From the NCBI GenBank assembly GCA_958295665.1, contig OY282559.1:259104245-259168244 (forward strand): a stretch of 64,000 nt of DNA, written 5' to 3'. The DNA is from Tipula vernalis (lineage: Eukaryota; Arthropoda; Insecta; Diptera; Tipulidae). This document shows, piece after piece, positions 32,745 through 44,022 of this stretch. The notes beneath the pieces are model-generated. The model did not search any database. It was not told the DNA's origin and was given only the letters and a program-made list of their open reading frames with translations. Position 1 is the stretch's first letter; each line of letters starts with the position of its first letter. A program made the translations under genes and the position numbers.

Positions 32745-33990
32745 GCCTCTTCTACAGGTCTAAAGGTCGAATGGTGTTTTCAGTGCTTGAAGACAACCAA
32801 TCTGAATCCTGTGGTCTATTCGACCATTAGTTGAACGAATTTACTTATCATCTGAGTAGATCGTTTTATCATCTTAGAAGCAACTTAACAGATATATTTC
32901 CCACAGAGTTCGTTGTTGCTACCAAGTACGCAGAGACCAAGCTTTGAATTGTTTTCCATATTTTTTATATGTTTATAATGAAGATTTTAAAATCTTGCGG
33001 GATTTAGCAAACGTTATAGTGAATCAGATTCGACTAAATATAATTCGATTACAGTGTGAAAATTGAAAAACTCAATTTTCTTCTTTTCCTGATTGTACAA
33101 TAATTTGTTCAATTCTTTCTGTCTCGTTCTGTCTACACTGGTTATCATTGAAATGTAATGAAACATATCTCCAATTACATTTTGACTAATTGTTGCATTC
33201 TATCTTTGTCGGTTTGATCAATATTTACCAAAAATAAAATTCGTCACGGTTTTAACATTATAAAATGGGAATACCGGATTGACCCTTTTCGCCAGTGCGG
33301 CATTTTTACTTTTTTTTTTTTTGGTAAAACGATGGATGTAAGGCATTGCATTTTGAACTGTCATGCGAGAAATCACCAAAGAGTTCCAAATTGTCCTTCG
33401 TTGATTTCAGTTGATTTTGTATTTTATTTGTGTGGTTTGTTCCAACCTTCAATTGACAAGTTGAGAAAACCATGACGAAACCAGTAAAGTCTAAATGGCA
33501 GTCCATCGTATTTGAGGGCAATGAAGTTTTATTCCATCTCATGGGTCGTTTGTTTTATTCACATATATGAAAGCAAAAAGGAAAGAAGTCTTCCTACCAT
33601 CTTCTCCATTTCATCAAATCAATTTCAACATCCTTTGTAGGATGCGAAATCCTAAAAGTTTTTTTCATTGCAACGGCTTTAGTTCAATTCAGTCATTACT
33701 CGATTCAGGTTTGCAGTTGGATTTTATTACTAATTGTTTAAGCGATTAGGAGTTAGGACTTATTATTTTCACGTATAGATGATATCATGGAATTTGTTTG
33801 TCTTCTGCAATTCTACCGCAACATTAAGATTTTCTACAATGACGTTTTCTTAATTTCATGTAACTCGTGAATTAATATTTTTTTTCCTAAGGGAGCAGAC
33901 AAATTTTTAGTTTGCACTCGATTGGTCAACAATGAATCATTGTTAAAGTCCGCAAATTTATTGTCTAGCCTCCTACAACTAAGCTGAACA
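32745..33990 (+). repeat. duplicated segment, copy 1, with retroelement protease-like trace
   Basis: This copy shares a collinear series of blocks with copy 2 (34060-35720): CAGGTC...TTCAACCATTAGTT...ACGAATTT, TGGTTATCATTGAAAT, TTATAAAATGGGA, TTGATTTTGTATTTT/GAATTTT, GTGTGGTTTGT, CCATTCTTCTCC-like and CAACAATGAATCATTGT. Within it, SSIQSLLDSGLQLDFITNC at about 33682-33738 resembles the BEL/Pao retropepsin block ...LLDSGSQ..FI.., preceded in a neighbouring frame by FIATALV. No RT or integrase was found, so the BEL/Pao link is tentative. Confidence 0.5.
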
Positions 33991-34059
33991 AAATCTTTTA
34001 ATGTTTAATTCCTCATGAACAATCAAGCGAGGTTTGCTGAATTCGTTCTACGCCTTTAA

Positions 34060-35720
34060 ATAAAGGCAGCTTATACAGGTCGAGCGATGTCTATTCAACC
34101 ATTAGTTTCACGAATTTTTGTCAGATTTATCATTTGAATCTTGGTCAAAGGAGTCTCCCAAGAATGTAACACTTTAGTGGGCCGTTTCAATACCTACAAT
34201 AATTTGTTCAGTTATTCCTGTGTCATTCTGCTTACAGGTTATCATTGAAATATAGGTCTACTTGCTTAAATTATCTAAATGTTCCAAAATGTTATCAATC
34301 AACGATAAATTAATTTAGATAAATATTTTAATTTGGATAAATATTGGTTTCACCAATATTTATCCAAATCAAAATTAAAATTCAATATTAATGTAAAACA
34401 ATATGCTTAGTTAACCTTATAAAATGGGAGTGGCGAATTTACCTTTTTCGCCTGTGCGGAATATTTTGATGAAACGATTGAAAACATTGCATTTTGGACT
34501 GCCTTGAGTTCCGCCCTTGTTTGATGTCGCTCTTCGTTGATCTCATTTGATTTTGAATTTTGATTGTGTGGTTTGTATTAGAAATTTTTAGAAAATTGTA
34601 AGCAAGCACGCAGTATTACAATTCAGGCACAATTTAAACACACGTTTTTATTCAATGAGACTTGAAAAAGGGATTAAGTTACATTGACTGGTTATAAAGT
34701 ATGTATAAAAAAAAATATAAAGGCTAACTAAGTTACACTACAAACAGAATAATTTAACTTGAATGAACTTAGTGACAATTGGCAAATTAAATCGTATAAT
34801 TTGTATACATAAAATTATCGTGAAATTATATAAAATAAATTACATTTTAGATTATTATTCCAACAGTTTGTTCCAAGCTTCAATTGATAAGGTGAGAAAA
34901 CCAGAACCAAACCACCAGAGATCAGTGCCTCGCATTTGAGGGCAACTTGAGTACATACTACAGTAAAATAGGCGGAGTAAAATCCATCTTATGGATCCTT
35001 TGTTTGTTAAACAAAGAGAGAAGTAAAATGGAAAGAAGTGTAGCTACCGAATGTGCCTTCACCTATCGATCATGTTGCACAGCTTATTCAAATTCGAAGC
35101 CATAAGATACAAGAATACAAAACGGATGGATCACTTTCGTCATATGGTTCAGATAATATCAATTCTAAAGAACCAAAGGATTATCAACCACAAGCAAAGC
35201 GATTTATACGAATGATATTTTATGCATCTAAGAGGTTCCCTTAACGGGATAAACTTTTACATTTAATAAGACAAACCATTCTATAATACGCATATACCAT
35301 ATAGTAATTCCTTCTCCATTCCTCAAATCAATTTCATCATCCGCTGTAAACTCTAAAATTTGCTTCCGTTGCAACAGCTTTAGTTGACATTCTTGATAAT
35401 GAGTCGTTCAATTTGACACGAGTATCACTCGATTTGCTTGTCTTCTGCAATTTTGAAGATTTTCTACAGTGACGTGTTCTTCATTTCAAGAGCGTCATGA
35501 CTTATTTTTATTCCTAGGAACAGCCAAATTTTTACTTTGTAATTCATTGGCCAAATTAAACCTGGTGAAGATTTTCATGTTATGCAAAATACTGTTCTTT
35601 AGGTTGAGTAGTTGCTGATGGAATTTGGTGGAGAAGTGTTATACTAACAATGAATCATTGTCAAAGTTCGCAATTTTTGTTAAGCGTCCTTCTTTCTTGG
35701 GCAACTGATCAATTGGGTTA
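34060..35720 (+). repeat. duplicated segment, copy 2, interrupted
   Basis: Diverged second copy of 32745-33990. An insertion of about 290 bp (34575-34865) splits the block TGTGGTTTGT from GTTTGTTCCAAGCTTCAATTG. Another extra stretch (about 35560-35640) lies before the ACAATGAATCATTGTCAAAG block. VATALVDILDNESFNLTRV at about 35370-35425 is the counterpart of a BEL/Pao protease start (VLLATAIVDILD...), complementing the LLDSG block kept in copy 1. The open frame 35053-35244 has no recognisable domain. Confidence 0.5.
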
Positions 35721-36590
35721 AGGAAAATATTTCTAATGCTAGCAGAACGACTCAACCAAAAATTTAGCTTCAAATGGAATATTTGTCGTTCGAGAGAGAG
35801 TATGAAATACTGCACTCATGTAGAATTGGTTAAAAGGGTCAAACATATTGTATACCTCAGTCTTGAGCTCTACTGATAAAAGATCCCGTTGCTCATAGTA
35901 AAGGGGTTAACTGAGCTTTTTCATTTTCGGGCTAATATTCACTTTGTTATCCGTAAAACATATCGGTAAATTCTCCTGAGTTGTGACATATTGTGTTCCT
36001 CGTTACTTGATAAGGCGGTAAATGTGCAGTGATCTGATGAACTGAATAAATTCTTAAACGCAAAATTAGCATTTTGTTATGTTGGAACAGTATTAACAAG
36101 TGCTGTAACTGATCTTGCCTGGGTCCTCACGCGAGGATATTTTTAGTATTATCCTGAAAATAACAAATGGTTTCTATTCCTTGTGTCTCTTCTAATTGAC
36201 GCCCAATGTATAATAGAATTAGAATAATTTTTCATAATTAATTGAATTGTTTCGTTGCTTAAATAGCAAGACATAATTCTGAGAAATGGAAAAACAGTAA
36301 ATGAACTCGAAAAGACGCTGATTCTATAATCTAGTAGATCCGTTATGTTCTGGTGTGGGCGTTTTGAACGCCAAAAAAGGATTTAAATAACAATTTAGGT
36401 TATGAAGTTCTGCTGTCATTGTATCGTGAATTAGGAGAATCAAACAATCAGTAGAAAATTTCGCTATAGAATTGAATGATACAAATGGGGTTTACAATAA
36501 AAAGTTTTTAGAAAATTTTATAAAATACTGTAGGCTTAAGAACTTCATTTATTAAACCGTATACACATCACTACTATTAAAAAATAATCA
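35721..36590. other. no gene recognised
   Basis: AT-rich DNA with no coding frame, terminal repeat or structured element that I can support. Confidence 0.4.
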
Positions 36591-36594
36591 AGTA

Positions 36595-36830
36595 GCCTGA
36601 TGTGGGCTGGAGCCCTGCATCGTACATTGGCTGTATACTGCGGTAGTCAGACCCACTCTTTTATATGGAATAACATTCTAGTGGCTTGCTCTGGACAAAA
36701 CTGTCAACCAAAAGCTGTTGACGAAAGTTCAGCAAACAATCTCCCTGTGGATTAGTGGTGCACTGAGGATAACACCCACTCAGGCAAAGGAAACTCTGCT
36801 TATTTGACGAACTGTGATGGCCAACCTATG
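36595..36830 (+). pseudogene. R1/LOA-like LINE C-terminal fragment
   Basis: In one frame from about 36628 the sequence reads LYTAVVRPTLLYGITF, then WLALDKTVNQKLLTKVQQT and ISLWISGALRITPTQAKET to 36795. This is the thumb/C-terminal region of R1/LOA elements (WLYTA..RP...YG...W...........L..VQR....ITGA.RTTPT.A.E.LL). Only about 70 codons remain, with no upstream RT or downstream RNase H. The same block occurs in the relics at 22665 and 42325. Confidence 0.7.
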
Positions 36831-37044
36831 AATTATGACTTCATTTATTTATATACCTATGAATTATTTAAAATAAATAAAAACAACTGAAATAATAACC
36901 TTACTTGGAAATTTAAAGGCCAAAATATGTGTTCTACTAATTGTGGCTTAATTATAAAACCACCGCTCTGGTTACTTCACTGCAAGTACTCTGGTTGCTT
37001 CACTGCAGGTAAATTGTTCATTGTAAGCGTGAAACAGATAAAGA

Positions 37045-37350
37045 AGTGGCAGCGAGCAGAGTTAAATAGATACCAATTTGTTTGCGCAATGGTGAAAAAC
37101 CATGATTGAGCAAAACTGTAAGCATTTTTTGTAAAAACAAACAGAATTATGTATTCTAATCTTAATAGAAAAAATTGCAAAAACTGAATTTACAAATTTC
37201 CTTTTGTTGGAAATTTTCCTATTAAAATTTTATTCATTTTTAAATAAAATGCTTTTAGTTTTGCTCAAACCGTGGTTTTTCAGTATTGCTTAAACAACAT
37301 AGGAAACTATTTAAATCTCTGCTTCGTCCGAACATAGCAATTAAAATCTA
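37045..37350. repeat. palindromic MITE-like inverted repeat
   Basis: Left arm about 37050-37125 and right arm about 37243-37345 pair over GCAGAG...TTAAATAG, TTTGCGCAAT(G)GTGAAAAACC and ATTGAGCAAAACTGTAAGCA with some mismatches; the centre (37126-37242) is AT-rich. Non-coding; the open frames across it on both strands are incidental. Target duplication not identified. Confidence 0.6.
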
Positions 37351-38639
37351 AACCTGTTACCATTGATATAAACAATCGTTATCGCGATAATCTACGATCA
37401 CTATTTTGGATTAATCTTTTGTGATCGCGATCTGCACGAATTAGATTTTTAATTTTAACAGCTTTCATTCGGTTTATGTAAATGATATTTAGCAACGTGA
37501 CAACGTGACTGCTATCCATCAATATTGCTAAATTGTTAACACCTCCACAGGGTTTCACATTTAGTTTAGTTGTTCGTTGGAAATTCAATGACACGTTTAG
37601 CTCATTAAATGAATACTCTTACAAGGAACCATGATTTTATACCTGATTTGGAATGCCTGTGAAGAACATAGCAAAATAAACAGAAATTTCTCTTATACGT
37701 ATATGCATTTGTATGTAGTGGTAATACAAATTATACGCCTGAATGTGGATAAAGGAAGCAATTACCTAATAGATTATAATACAATTCAGTGACGAGTTTT
37801 GTTCAATAAAGAAACCAAACAAGTTCTTCCTCGAATATCCACAAACAATATTTTCATCAAATGTTGTACGATTTTCCGAGACGATTTTACCGACTCCAGG
37901 GACCGGCCGTTTTATAAAATTTTTGCATCAAGTGCATAATACGAACATTCGAGAAAAATCATTTGACTTTGGGACTTTTGATTTTTGTTGAATAAATTTA
38001 GTCACTTCCATCGTTTATTCGACGACATAAAATCGCCTAAATGTATACTATTTAGTTTACTCACACTACTACATTTTTTGTTATTTGCTAAGAACTTCAC
38101 TTCGGTAATTTAGAAGGGTTTTACTCTGAATAAATATTGGTGTAATCCCGAAAGAGCGACTCGAGCCGGTTTTTTCAATTTCTAAAGATAATTTATTGGA
38201 TTATTTTCTATGGTATTTATATCTAAGAGATCCCAAATAAATTTTGATATTTTGCGCTGTTTGTAAGTTGAAGCGCCAATACTGAATATGAGAATTACCT
38301 AAATAATTGCATCACAAATATGTACGGCAAGACCGAGCGTGATTAACAAAAGATTGCAAAATATTTAATTTTAGTGAGACTTTTCTTTCTGGCTTAATGA
38401 ATTTCTACCTCTTTTGTTCCCAGTCTAAAAGTGCCCTAAAAGATTTTAGGGCGCTGTAAAGTGCTAAACACACTGAAAACGAAAAGATAACCGCATGTAG
38501 TTTTTTCGCTAAATTCTTCTGGAATTTGATTGAATGTGTAGTTCGATTTGAAAATTCCAAAATATATTTAATTGGCCTATAAAAAATTGTATTTTAATTT
38601 TTTTCCTGGACCTGAAAAATAAAGGAAAATCGCTAGGAA
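37351..38639. other. AT-rich DNA, no gene recognised
   Basis: No supportable gene. The minus-strand open frame 37379-37594 has no motif I recognise. Confidence 0.4.
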
Positions 38640-38870
38640 CCTGAAGAACAAGGCTAAAAGAACTAATCTTAAGGCCGATTGGGTTAGATTACTAGTGCCA
38701 CAAAATGATTATAATAAAACTTTTAGATCCACTCAAAGAACTTCATGGATACACTTTTGTGAAGAAACTAATATGGCCTCTCTGTTGTCGAAACACTTAA
38801 TAGAACTTTGGCTGAAAATTATGAAGAAGATGAGTTGCGTCTTTCTGTGCAGTTTCCCCATAATATTACA
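38640..38870 (+). pseudogene. R1/LOA-like LINE linker fragment
   Basis: LRNKAKRTNLKADWVR followed by YNKTFRSTQRTSWIHFCEE (frames near 38645-38765) matches the segment between endonuclease and RT in R1/LOA LINEs (LR...R..FN.AK...DW..Y......YN..IR.SKR.SW..FC..I). A neighbouring frame carries ENYEEDELRLS. No RT follows. Confidence 0.55.
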
Positions 38871-38934
38871 AATTATCAATTCCGATGATGTTGCCACCTG
38901 GTACACTAACAAAAATTGACAATTATCAGAACAC

Positions 38935-39185
38935 AAAAATTTCTTTTCACGTTAAAATCGAAAATATCGTAAACCGAATTAAAAAGTCGCGACATTCTCA
39001 AAATTGGTTCAGAAATACAAAACTTGTAGAAACAGGATCAATGTGTAGCACCGCGGCGCACCGGCATGTAAGAGCTGAGATATTGAAAAGAGCAAGTAAT
39101 TCGTCACAATCTATTTGGGAAGTCAGAACATCGTGAACGAAGGCAGCAGTGTCAAAGCGTATCATCAGCAAACCTAGCATAACGT
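38935..39185 (+). pseudogene. possible Tc1-like transposase N-terminal fragment
   Basis: ENIVNRIKKSRHSQNWFRN and TAAHRHVRAEILKRASNSS, then QSIWEVRTS, stop, resemble the second HTH of Tc1 transposases (V..II..F..TG......R.GRP..........R.......P..S...I). The catalytic domain is absent and similarity is weak, so this could be chance. Confidence 0.35.
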
Positions 39186-39289
39186 AAGGTTTTTTAATAA
39201 TAAAATCAATGTGTTTTTGAAATTTGGATCACAAGAAAAGGTTATACCTAAGTGGGGCATGAACTCTATCAACAGCATTATTTTATCAA

Positions 39290-39569
39290 CAATTTGGTGA
39301 AATTCGGGGTCATCTGGGAGAATGACAAAATCCTACTTTTACCCACACTTAACAACAATTTGTTGTTAAACGACTAAATGCAAAAGTTATCCAAGCCACA
39401 TTGCAATTTTACACAATCAGAAACATCATTAATTGCAACAAACATTTTCATATCATCTGCGTAAAGCAGACAATATGCAAATTCAAAGCATTCAACAATA
39501 TCGTTAACAAATAATGAGAATAAAAGCGAACCATTGTGGAAGAACTTCTGAGGTAACAGGTATGAATGC
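39290..39569 (-). pseudogene. LINE reverse transcriptase, motifs B and C
   Basis: Minus-strand reading from about 39565: AFIPVTSEVLPQW, a decayed TSGVPQG; then, after a frame change, GSLLFSLFVNDIVECFEF, LLYADDMKMFVAINDV (YADD intact) and LLLSVGKSRILSFSQMT, in which the usual LN..KC..M.FSR block is recognisable. The RT would be inactive because of the frame change at motif B. Upstream continuity lies beyond the foldback insertion. Confidence 0.75.
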
Positions 39570-39581
39570 TATCACTTTATA

Positions 39582-40868
39582 TGTTAAGAATTTAATTTGT
39601 CTGTCTGTAATAAAGTTGATTTTTCGGCATTTTTTATAGACAAATATATTAATTGTTCATGGCAATCCCAATATTTTCGATTTGGAAAATCAGAAAAATA
39701 TAGAGGCCAATCGCTTTCAATATATCTACTGAAAAAAGTAGAAATATCTTCCCCCCTCCCCGTAATTTTAATTTTGGCTGAAGGCCCAGAGTTATACCAA
39801 TGTATACCTCTGCAAAAATGAGAACCCTCCATGAGTTCTGTTGGTAGTTTGGTTTCGTACTGAAAAGTATGGTCTACTCATCAGGCAGCTACGACCAAAC
39901 TACAAAAATTTCCACTCTAACCACATACATTAAGTATCTGGCCAGAACGTACTGACATAGCGAATTATTATTCAACTACATCAAATATAAAAACCCATGG
40001 AGAAACCTCATTTGTGTGTGTATTATGCCCACACGTATATTTGTTAAGAATTTAATTTGTCTGTCTGTAATAAAGTTGATTTTTCGGCATTTTTTATAGA
40101 CAAATATATTAATTGTTCATGGCAATCCCAATATTTTCGATTTGGTAAATGGTAAATCAGAAAAATATAGAGGCCAATCGCTCTCAATATATCTACTGAA
40201 AAAAGTAGAAATATCTTCCCCCCTCCCCGTAATTTTAATTTTGGCTGAAGGCCCAGAGTTATACCAATGTATACCTCTACAAAAATGAGAACCCTCCATG
40301 AGTTCTGTTGGTAGTTTGGTTTCGTACTGAAAAGGTCTACTCATCAGGCAGCTACGACCAAACTACAAAAATTTCCACTCTAACCACATACATTAAGTAT
40401 CTGGCCAGAACGTACTGACATAGCGAATTATTATTCAACTACATCAAATATAAAAACCCATGGAGAAACCTCATTTGTGTCCATGGGTTTTTATATTTGA
40501 TGTAGTTGAATAATAATTCGCTATGTCAGTACGTTCTGGCCAGATACTTAATGTATGTGGTTAGAGTGGAAATTTTTGTAGTTTGGTCGTAGCTGCCTGA
40601 TGAGTAGACCATACTTTTCAGTACGAAACCAACCTACCAACAGAACTCATGGAGGGTTCTCATTTTTGCAGAGGTATACATTGGTATAACTCTGGGCCTT
40701 CAGCCAAAATTAAAATTACGGGGAGGGGGGAAGATATTTCTACTTTTTTCAGTAGATATATTGAGAGCGATTGGCCTCTATATTTTTCTGATTTACCAAA
40801 TCGAAAATATTGGGATTGCCATGAACAATTAATATATTTGTCAATAAAAAATGCCGAAAAATCAACTT
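39582..40868. mobile_element. 1.3-kb foldback insertion with three near-identical copies
   Basis: The 12-bp repeat TATCACTTTATA flanks it (39570-39581, 40869-40880), and its removal rejoins the RT reading of the minus-strand LINE. It consists of copy A (39582 to about 40015), direct copy B (40042-40480) and inverted copy C (40481-40868). B and C form a hairpin: arms of about 385 bp around a 17-nt centre (40464-40480). Copies differ by few changes, so the structure is recent or kept similar by gene conversion. No known transposase is encoded. Confidence 0.8.
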
Positions 40869-40948
40869 TATCACTTTATAGTGATGACCAACTGACAATG
40901 TATAGTTTATTCGGCTTATCGATAAGAGTCGAATGGTCGGTTTTATAG
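40649..40948 (+). other. open frame shared by the three foldback copies
   Basis: In copy C a frame starting MEGSHFCRGIHWYNSGPSA runs through ITGRGEDISTFFSRYIESD to beyond the insertion end. The same frame is open on the minus strand in copy A (39832 down to 39584) and copy B (from 40344 down). I do not recognise a family. Because the copies are nearly identical at DNA level, shared openness is not independent evidence of coding. Confidence 0.25.
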
Positions 40949-41585
40949 AAACCCTTTGAAAAATCGGTCTATTGCCTATGTTCTATTCGACTATATAAAT
41001 GCCCACAAAAAGAAACTGAGATTAGTCACGGTAGATCTACCCGGATAAAATCCGTGTTGAGAAGGAGAAATAAAAGATTTTGCATGAATTTTTGGTACCG
41101 CAGAGCGATCGCGGTTGTTTAATACGTGATACCGCAGATATTTCATACTAAAAAAAACGATTCAAGAAAGATTAACAAACAAATGAAATATATCAGAGGA
41201 ATGACTGGCGAAAGAATCTGAAAAGTCATTGGGTTAGGAAGTCTAATAACCTTCTTGTAATTATTGTAAAGGAACTTTTTTAAAGTTTTAAACTGCCTAC
41301 GAGCACTGTTGAAGCTAGAATAAAACTTAACACCGTGTTACTTAAACTGAAACTTATTATGGCGTTTCTCAAGCCGAAGTAGTGGCTTATGTACTTTTAC
41401 TCCTGATACCGAGGTTCGTTTCTTATAGATGGAACATATTTCAACAGACATGAGAAGCTTGTTTAACAAAAAACCAGTATCGTTCAAATTTCCTCCACGT
41501 TCGTGAAATACCCAATCAGAATCGACAAGAAATTTGTTTAAAGAAACGTAGTCAGCATGTCTAGCATGTCAGCATCTCTTGGAAA

Positions 41586-42035
41586 ATGTTGTATGATAAA
41601 CCCTCAGCTCATACATCAAGTAAAAAATCCTCATCAATCCTCATACGAATACCTACAGTAATAACATCAAATTGGATGGCATGCAATGAGGTCGTTCGAG
41701 ATCGAACTCTTAACAGCGATCAACACTCCTCCTCCCTTCAAGTTGGTACAAATATCACGTCGATCTTTCCTGTAAACGACGTAGTTAGATGGGAAATATT
41801 CCTCTGAATTGAAACTTATAGAAAGTCATGTTTCAGAGATAATAATTACATCGTAATCGTTGCCATGAATGCCAAGCAAGAATAAATTAGCTTTACCGTG
41901 AATACTAGAAGCGTTGTGGTAGTACAACAAGGTAAAAGTAGTTTGTCCGGAGCTTATAGACGGGATTATCCTGTTTGAAATTGGATCACTGGTATAGCTG
42001 GTATTTGAAATTTCACATTTGAGGCTTCTAACCAA
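41586..42035 (-). pseudogene. LINE endonuclease, N-terminal part
   Basis: The minus-strand frame from 42035 reads FTLLYYHNASSIHGKANLF and YDVIIISET, the opening of an EEP endonuclease (YQN.RG.R.K.........YDII.LTET). After a frame change, YFPSNYVVYRKDRR and LKGGGVLIAVKSSI (about 41810-41710) follow, the conserved Y.V.R.DR...GGGVLIAV block. The sequence then degenerates. Confidence 0.8.
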
Positions 42036-42319
42036 AAATTTCGGTTGTGAAAGGGTCTAATAAATACACTAGTTGCCCACGTTTCCAAATTTAGAGCCTT
42101 ATCATGAATCACAAAATTAATTTCAGCTTTAAAACAAAGGTATTCCAAGTCATGAATATCTCTTGTTTTAGGGATCAACTTGTCCACTTTGAAAAAACCG
42201 GTATCTAAACATCTGTTGGTAAGGGCCAAAACTTCGCTAACTATTGCCGTTTGGATCAAATCTATACTTAGATCTCGTATTGTAGAGGCTGAGCTTGGCG
42301 GTTGATCGGTATTTGTCAA
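41966..42319 (-). pseudogene. LINE ORF1 C-terminal region
   Basis: The 117-residue frame contains HDLEYLCFKAEINFVIHD and LNLETWATSVFIRPFHNR, like the conserved ORF1 block ...Y.SFKV......DP..WP.GV.VR.F in this LINE type. It overlaps the endonuclease start, as the ORF1/ORF2 junction does in intact elements. The upstream part of ORF1 is missing, because an R1/LOA fragment on the opposite strand starts at about 42325. Confidence 0.6.
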
Positions 42320-42324
42320 AATTG

Positions 42325-43010
42325 CAAAGGTTGTCCGCAGGGTGTGGTGTTATCATCTCTGCTGTGGTCCTTGCTTATGGATGAGTTATTTGTAAAATTG
42401 CAATATTCTGGTTTTATTGCTCAAAGCTATGCTGATGACCAGGTTTTAATCATTTTAGGTAGCATCTAAATATCTTATCCGATTTATTGCAACACGCTCT
42501 GCTTATTGTATAGGAGTGGCGCCTTGAGAAAGGCTTCCATGTTAACCCGTTTAAAACGAACGTGTTGTTTTTACCCTTTTTGAGGAGGCGATCACAAGAT
42601 CAGATTGTGTGAAGCGCTTGGGTATTATCGTAGATATTAAACTTTCCTGGGAATATTATCTGGCAATGTAGAAGGCAATTTGGGAAATTAGGGGACTGAA
42701 ACCCAAGGTGTTGATATTTGTTTACAAATGACCAGACCTACGGTTGTGTAGTTAGGTGGCCTGTGGTTGAAGCCTTCAATTGTCAAACTTAATGGTTTAC
42801 AAGTCATTGCTTGTAGGGCTATTACGGGAGTTATGTGCTCAACCCCACTTCTTGCCATGGAGACCATTTTGTTCCTGCACCAATTGCAGTCATTGATTAT
42901 AGGTGCTGCTTGTTCTGCTGTGCTTCGTTTAAGGAGCACCGTTATAGACAAATTCTTAACAATTACAGCTCACTTATACCGGTAATAGGCATGGTTATTG
43001 ATAGATTGCT
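42325..43010 (+). pseudogene. R1/LOA-like LINE fragment, RT palm to C-terminus
   Basis: GCPQGVVLSSLLWSLLMDE at 42333-42389 (motif B), FIAQSYADDQVLIILGS at about 42411-42461 (YADD intact), then VKRLGIIVDIKLSWE near 42612. After frame changes come LNGLQVIACRAITGVMCST and LLAMETILFLHQLQSLIIG (42790-42900), the ...L..IQR.ACL.ITGA..TTP..A.E..L block. It is close to the relic at 22665 (both have AQSYADD). The finger half is absent. Confidence 0.75.
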
Positions 43011-43018
43011 ACTTGAAT

Positions 43019-43260
43019 ATACAGTCACTGGCCAACAAATTTGCGTGCCCATTGAAACCACATAAATATTTCTTTTAAAAGTTGATTACAGTGCATAAAT
43101 TTAAAAAAAAATATGCCCTGTTTCCTGGCTATAGCACTATAAGATTTGTTGCCCTGTTTCAATGACATTGGTTGCAGCAGATTTTTCATTGTCGCTGATG
43201 TCCCTTCCACCCATTTCTTCAAAAACATAGAATTTAGTAATCTTACACAAAATTTTACTT
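43019..43260 (-). mobile_element. Tc1-like element fragment, minus strand
   Basis: The terminus CAGTCACTGGCCAACAAATT (43022-43041) is the same as the one at 44536 in the plus-strand copy. Minus-strand 43230-43140 reads FEEMGGRDISDNEKSAATN and VIETGQQILS, the start of a Tc1 transposase (MGRG..LSD.EK..I..L...G.S...IA). Only this N-terminal piece lies within about 60 bp of the terminus, so the rest of the transposase is deleted. Confidence 0.65.
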
Positions 43261-43278
43261 AACCACCATTGTACGTAA

Positions 43279-43799
43279 ACCCCGGTACACTGCTGAAGTG
43301 AAATGAAATTTCTCACATTAAAGTGACACAAAAGAACGAAAATTTCACCGCTAAATTTCACTTTGTTTTAAGCAGTTTAGCTAGCGAAATTGGAGTTTTC
43401 GTATTAGAATACAGACGTATCTATTTTATCTCTACACATTTTTCACTTCATTTTTACCTTCTTAAGCCTAGCCTGACGTGAAAAATTTGTTTGTCGATTC
43501 TCGTAAAATTTTACATTAGATAACTTCAATTTGGAATTTAAAAACAAAATTAAGGGTGGTTGAAAAACAAGAAGCTCAAATGATGGCAAGTCAAAATTTA
43601 TCTTTAAATTTAACGTCCGGGAAGATAAAAATGAAGTGAAAATGTGTAGAGATAACATAGAGACATCTGTATTCTAATATACGAAAACTCCCATTCCACT
43701 AGCAAAAATGCGTACCACAAAGTGAAATTTTCATTTTCGTTTTTGCTTATGTCATTTTTGTATGAGGAATTCCATTTCACTTCAGCAGCGTACCGGCCT
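43279..43799. mobile_element. MITE with CGGTAC(A/G)CTGCTGAAGTGAAATG termini
   Basis: CCGGTACACTGCTGAAGTGA at the left and its inverted match CCGGTACGCTGCTGAAGTGA at the right are followed by AATG(A/G)AATT on both sides, giving inverted termini of about 30 bp around 520 bp. A third related terminus, reversed GTACGCTGTTCAATTGAAAT, lies at 43928-43955, so the element may extend further or have a decayed neighbour. Non-coding; superfamily and target duplication not determined. Confidence 0.65.
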
Positions 43800-44022
43800 T
43801 TAAATGTGAAGTGTTTTTGAGCATAATCAACTACCGAAGTGAATTTTATTGTATTGTCAGAGACAACATGTCGTCAAACTAAATTTTCACGTCAGATTTA
43901 TCTTCCTATTTGTGGAGACCAGTCGAAATTTCATTTCAATTGAACAGCGTACTACGGTACTACTTAGGCTTAAGATAAAAATTTTATAGATACGTAAACA
44001 AAACACAAATTTTGGATGGTAA

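Larger units (their letters stand above)
39250..42320 (-). mobile_element. CR1/Jockey-like LINE split by a foldback insertion
   Basis: On the minus strand from 42320 the order is ORF1 C-terminal region, endonuclease start, RT fingers and palm, then loss of match near 39260. Segments: 42319-41966 (ORF1 end), 42035-41660 (endonuclease), about 41085-41010 (QHGFYPGRSTVTNLSFF), and 39545-39290 (RT motifs B and C). The insertion 39582-40868 lies between the GRST block and motif B. Internal deletion has removed the endonuclease-to-RT stretch in part. Unusually, the 5' end is kept while the 3' end is not clear. Confidence 0.75.

Noticed and set aside
33306..33542. Minus-strand 78-residue open frame
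   Set aside because: No motif, ends in poly-Lys from a homopolymer, and its counterpart in the duplicated copy is not open.
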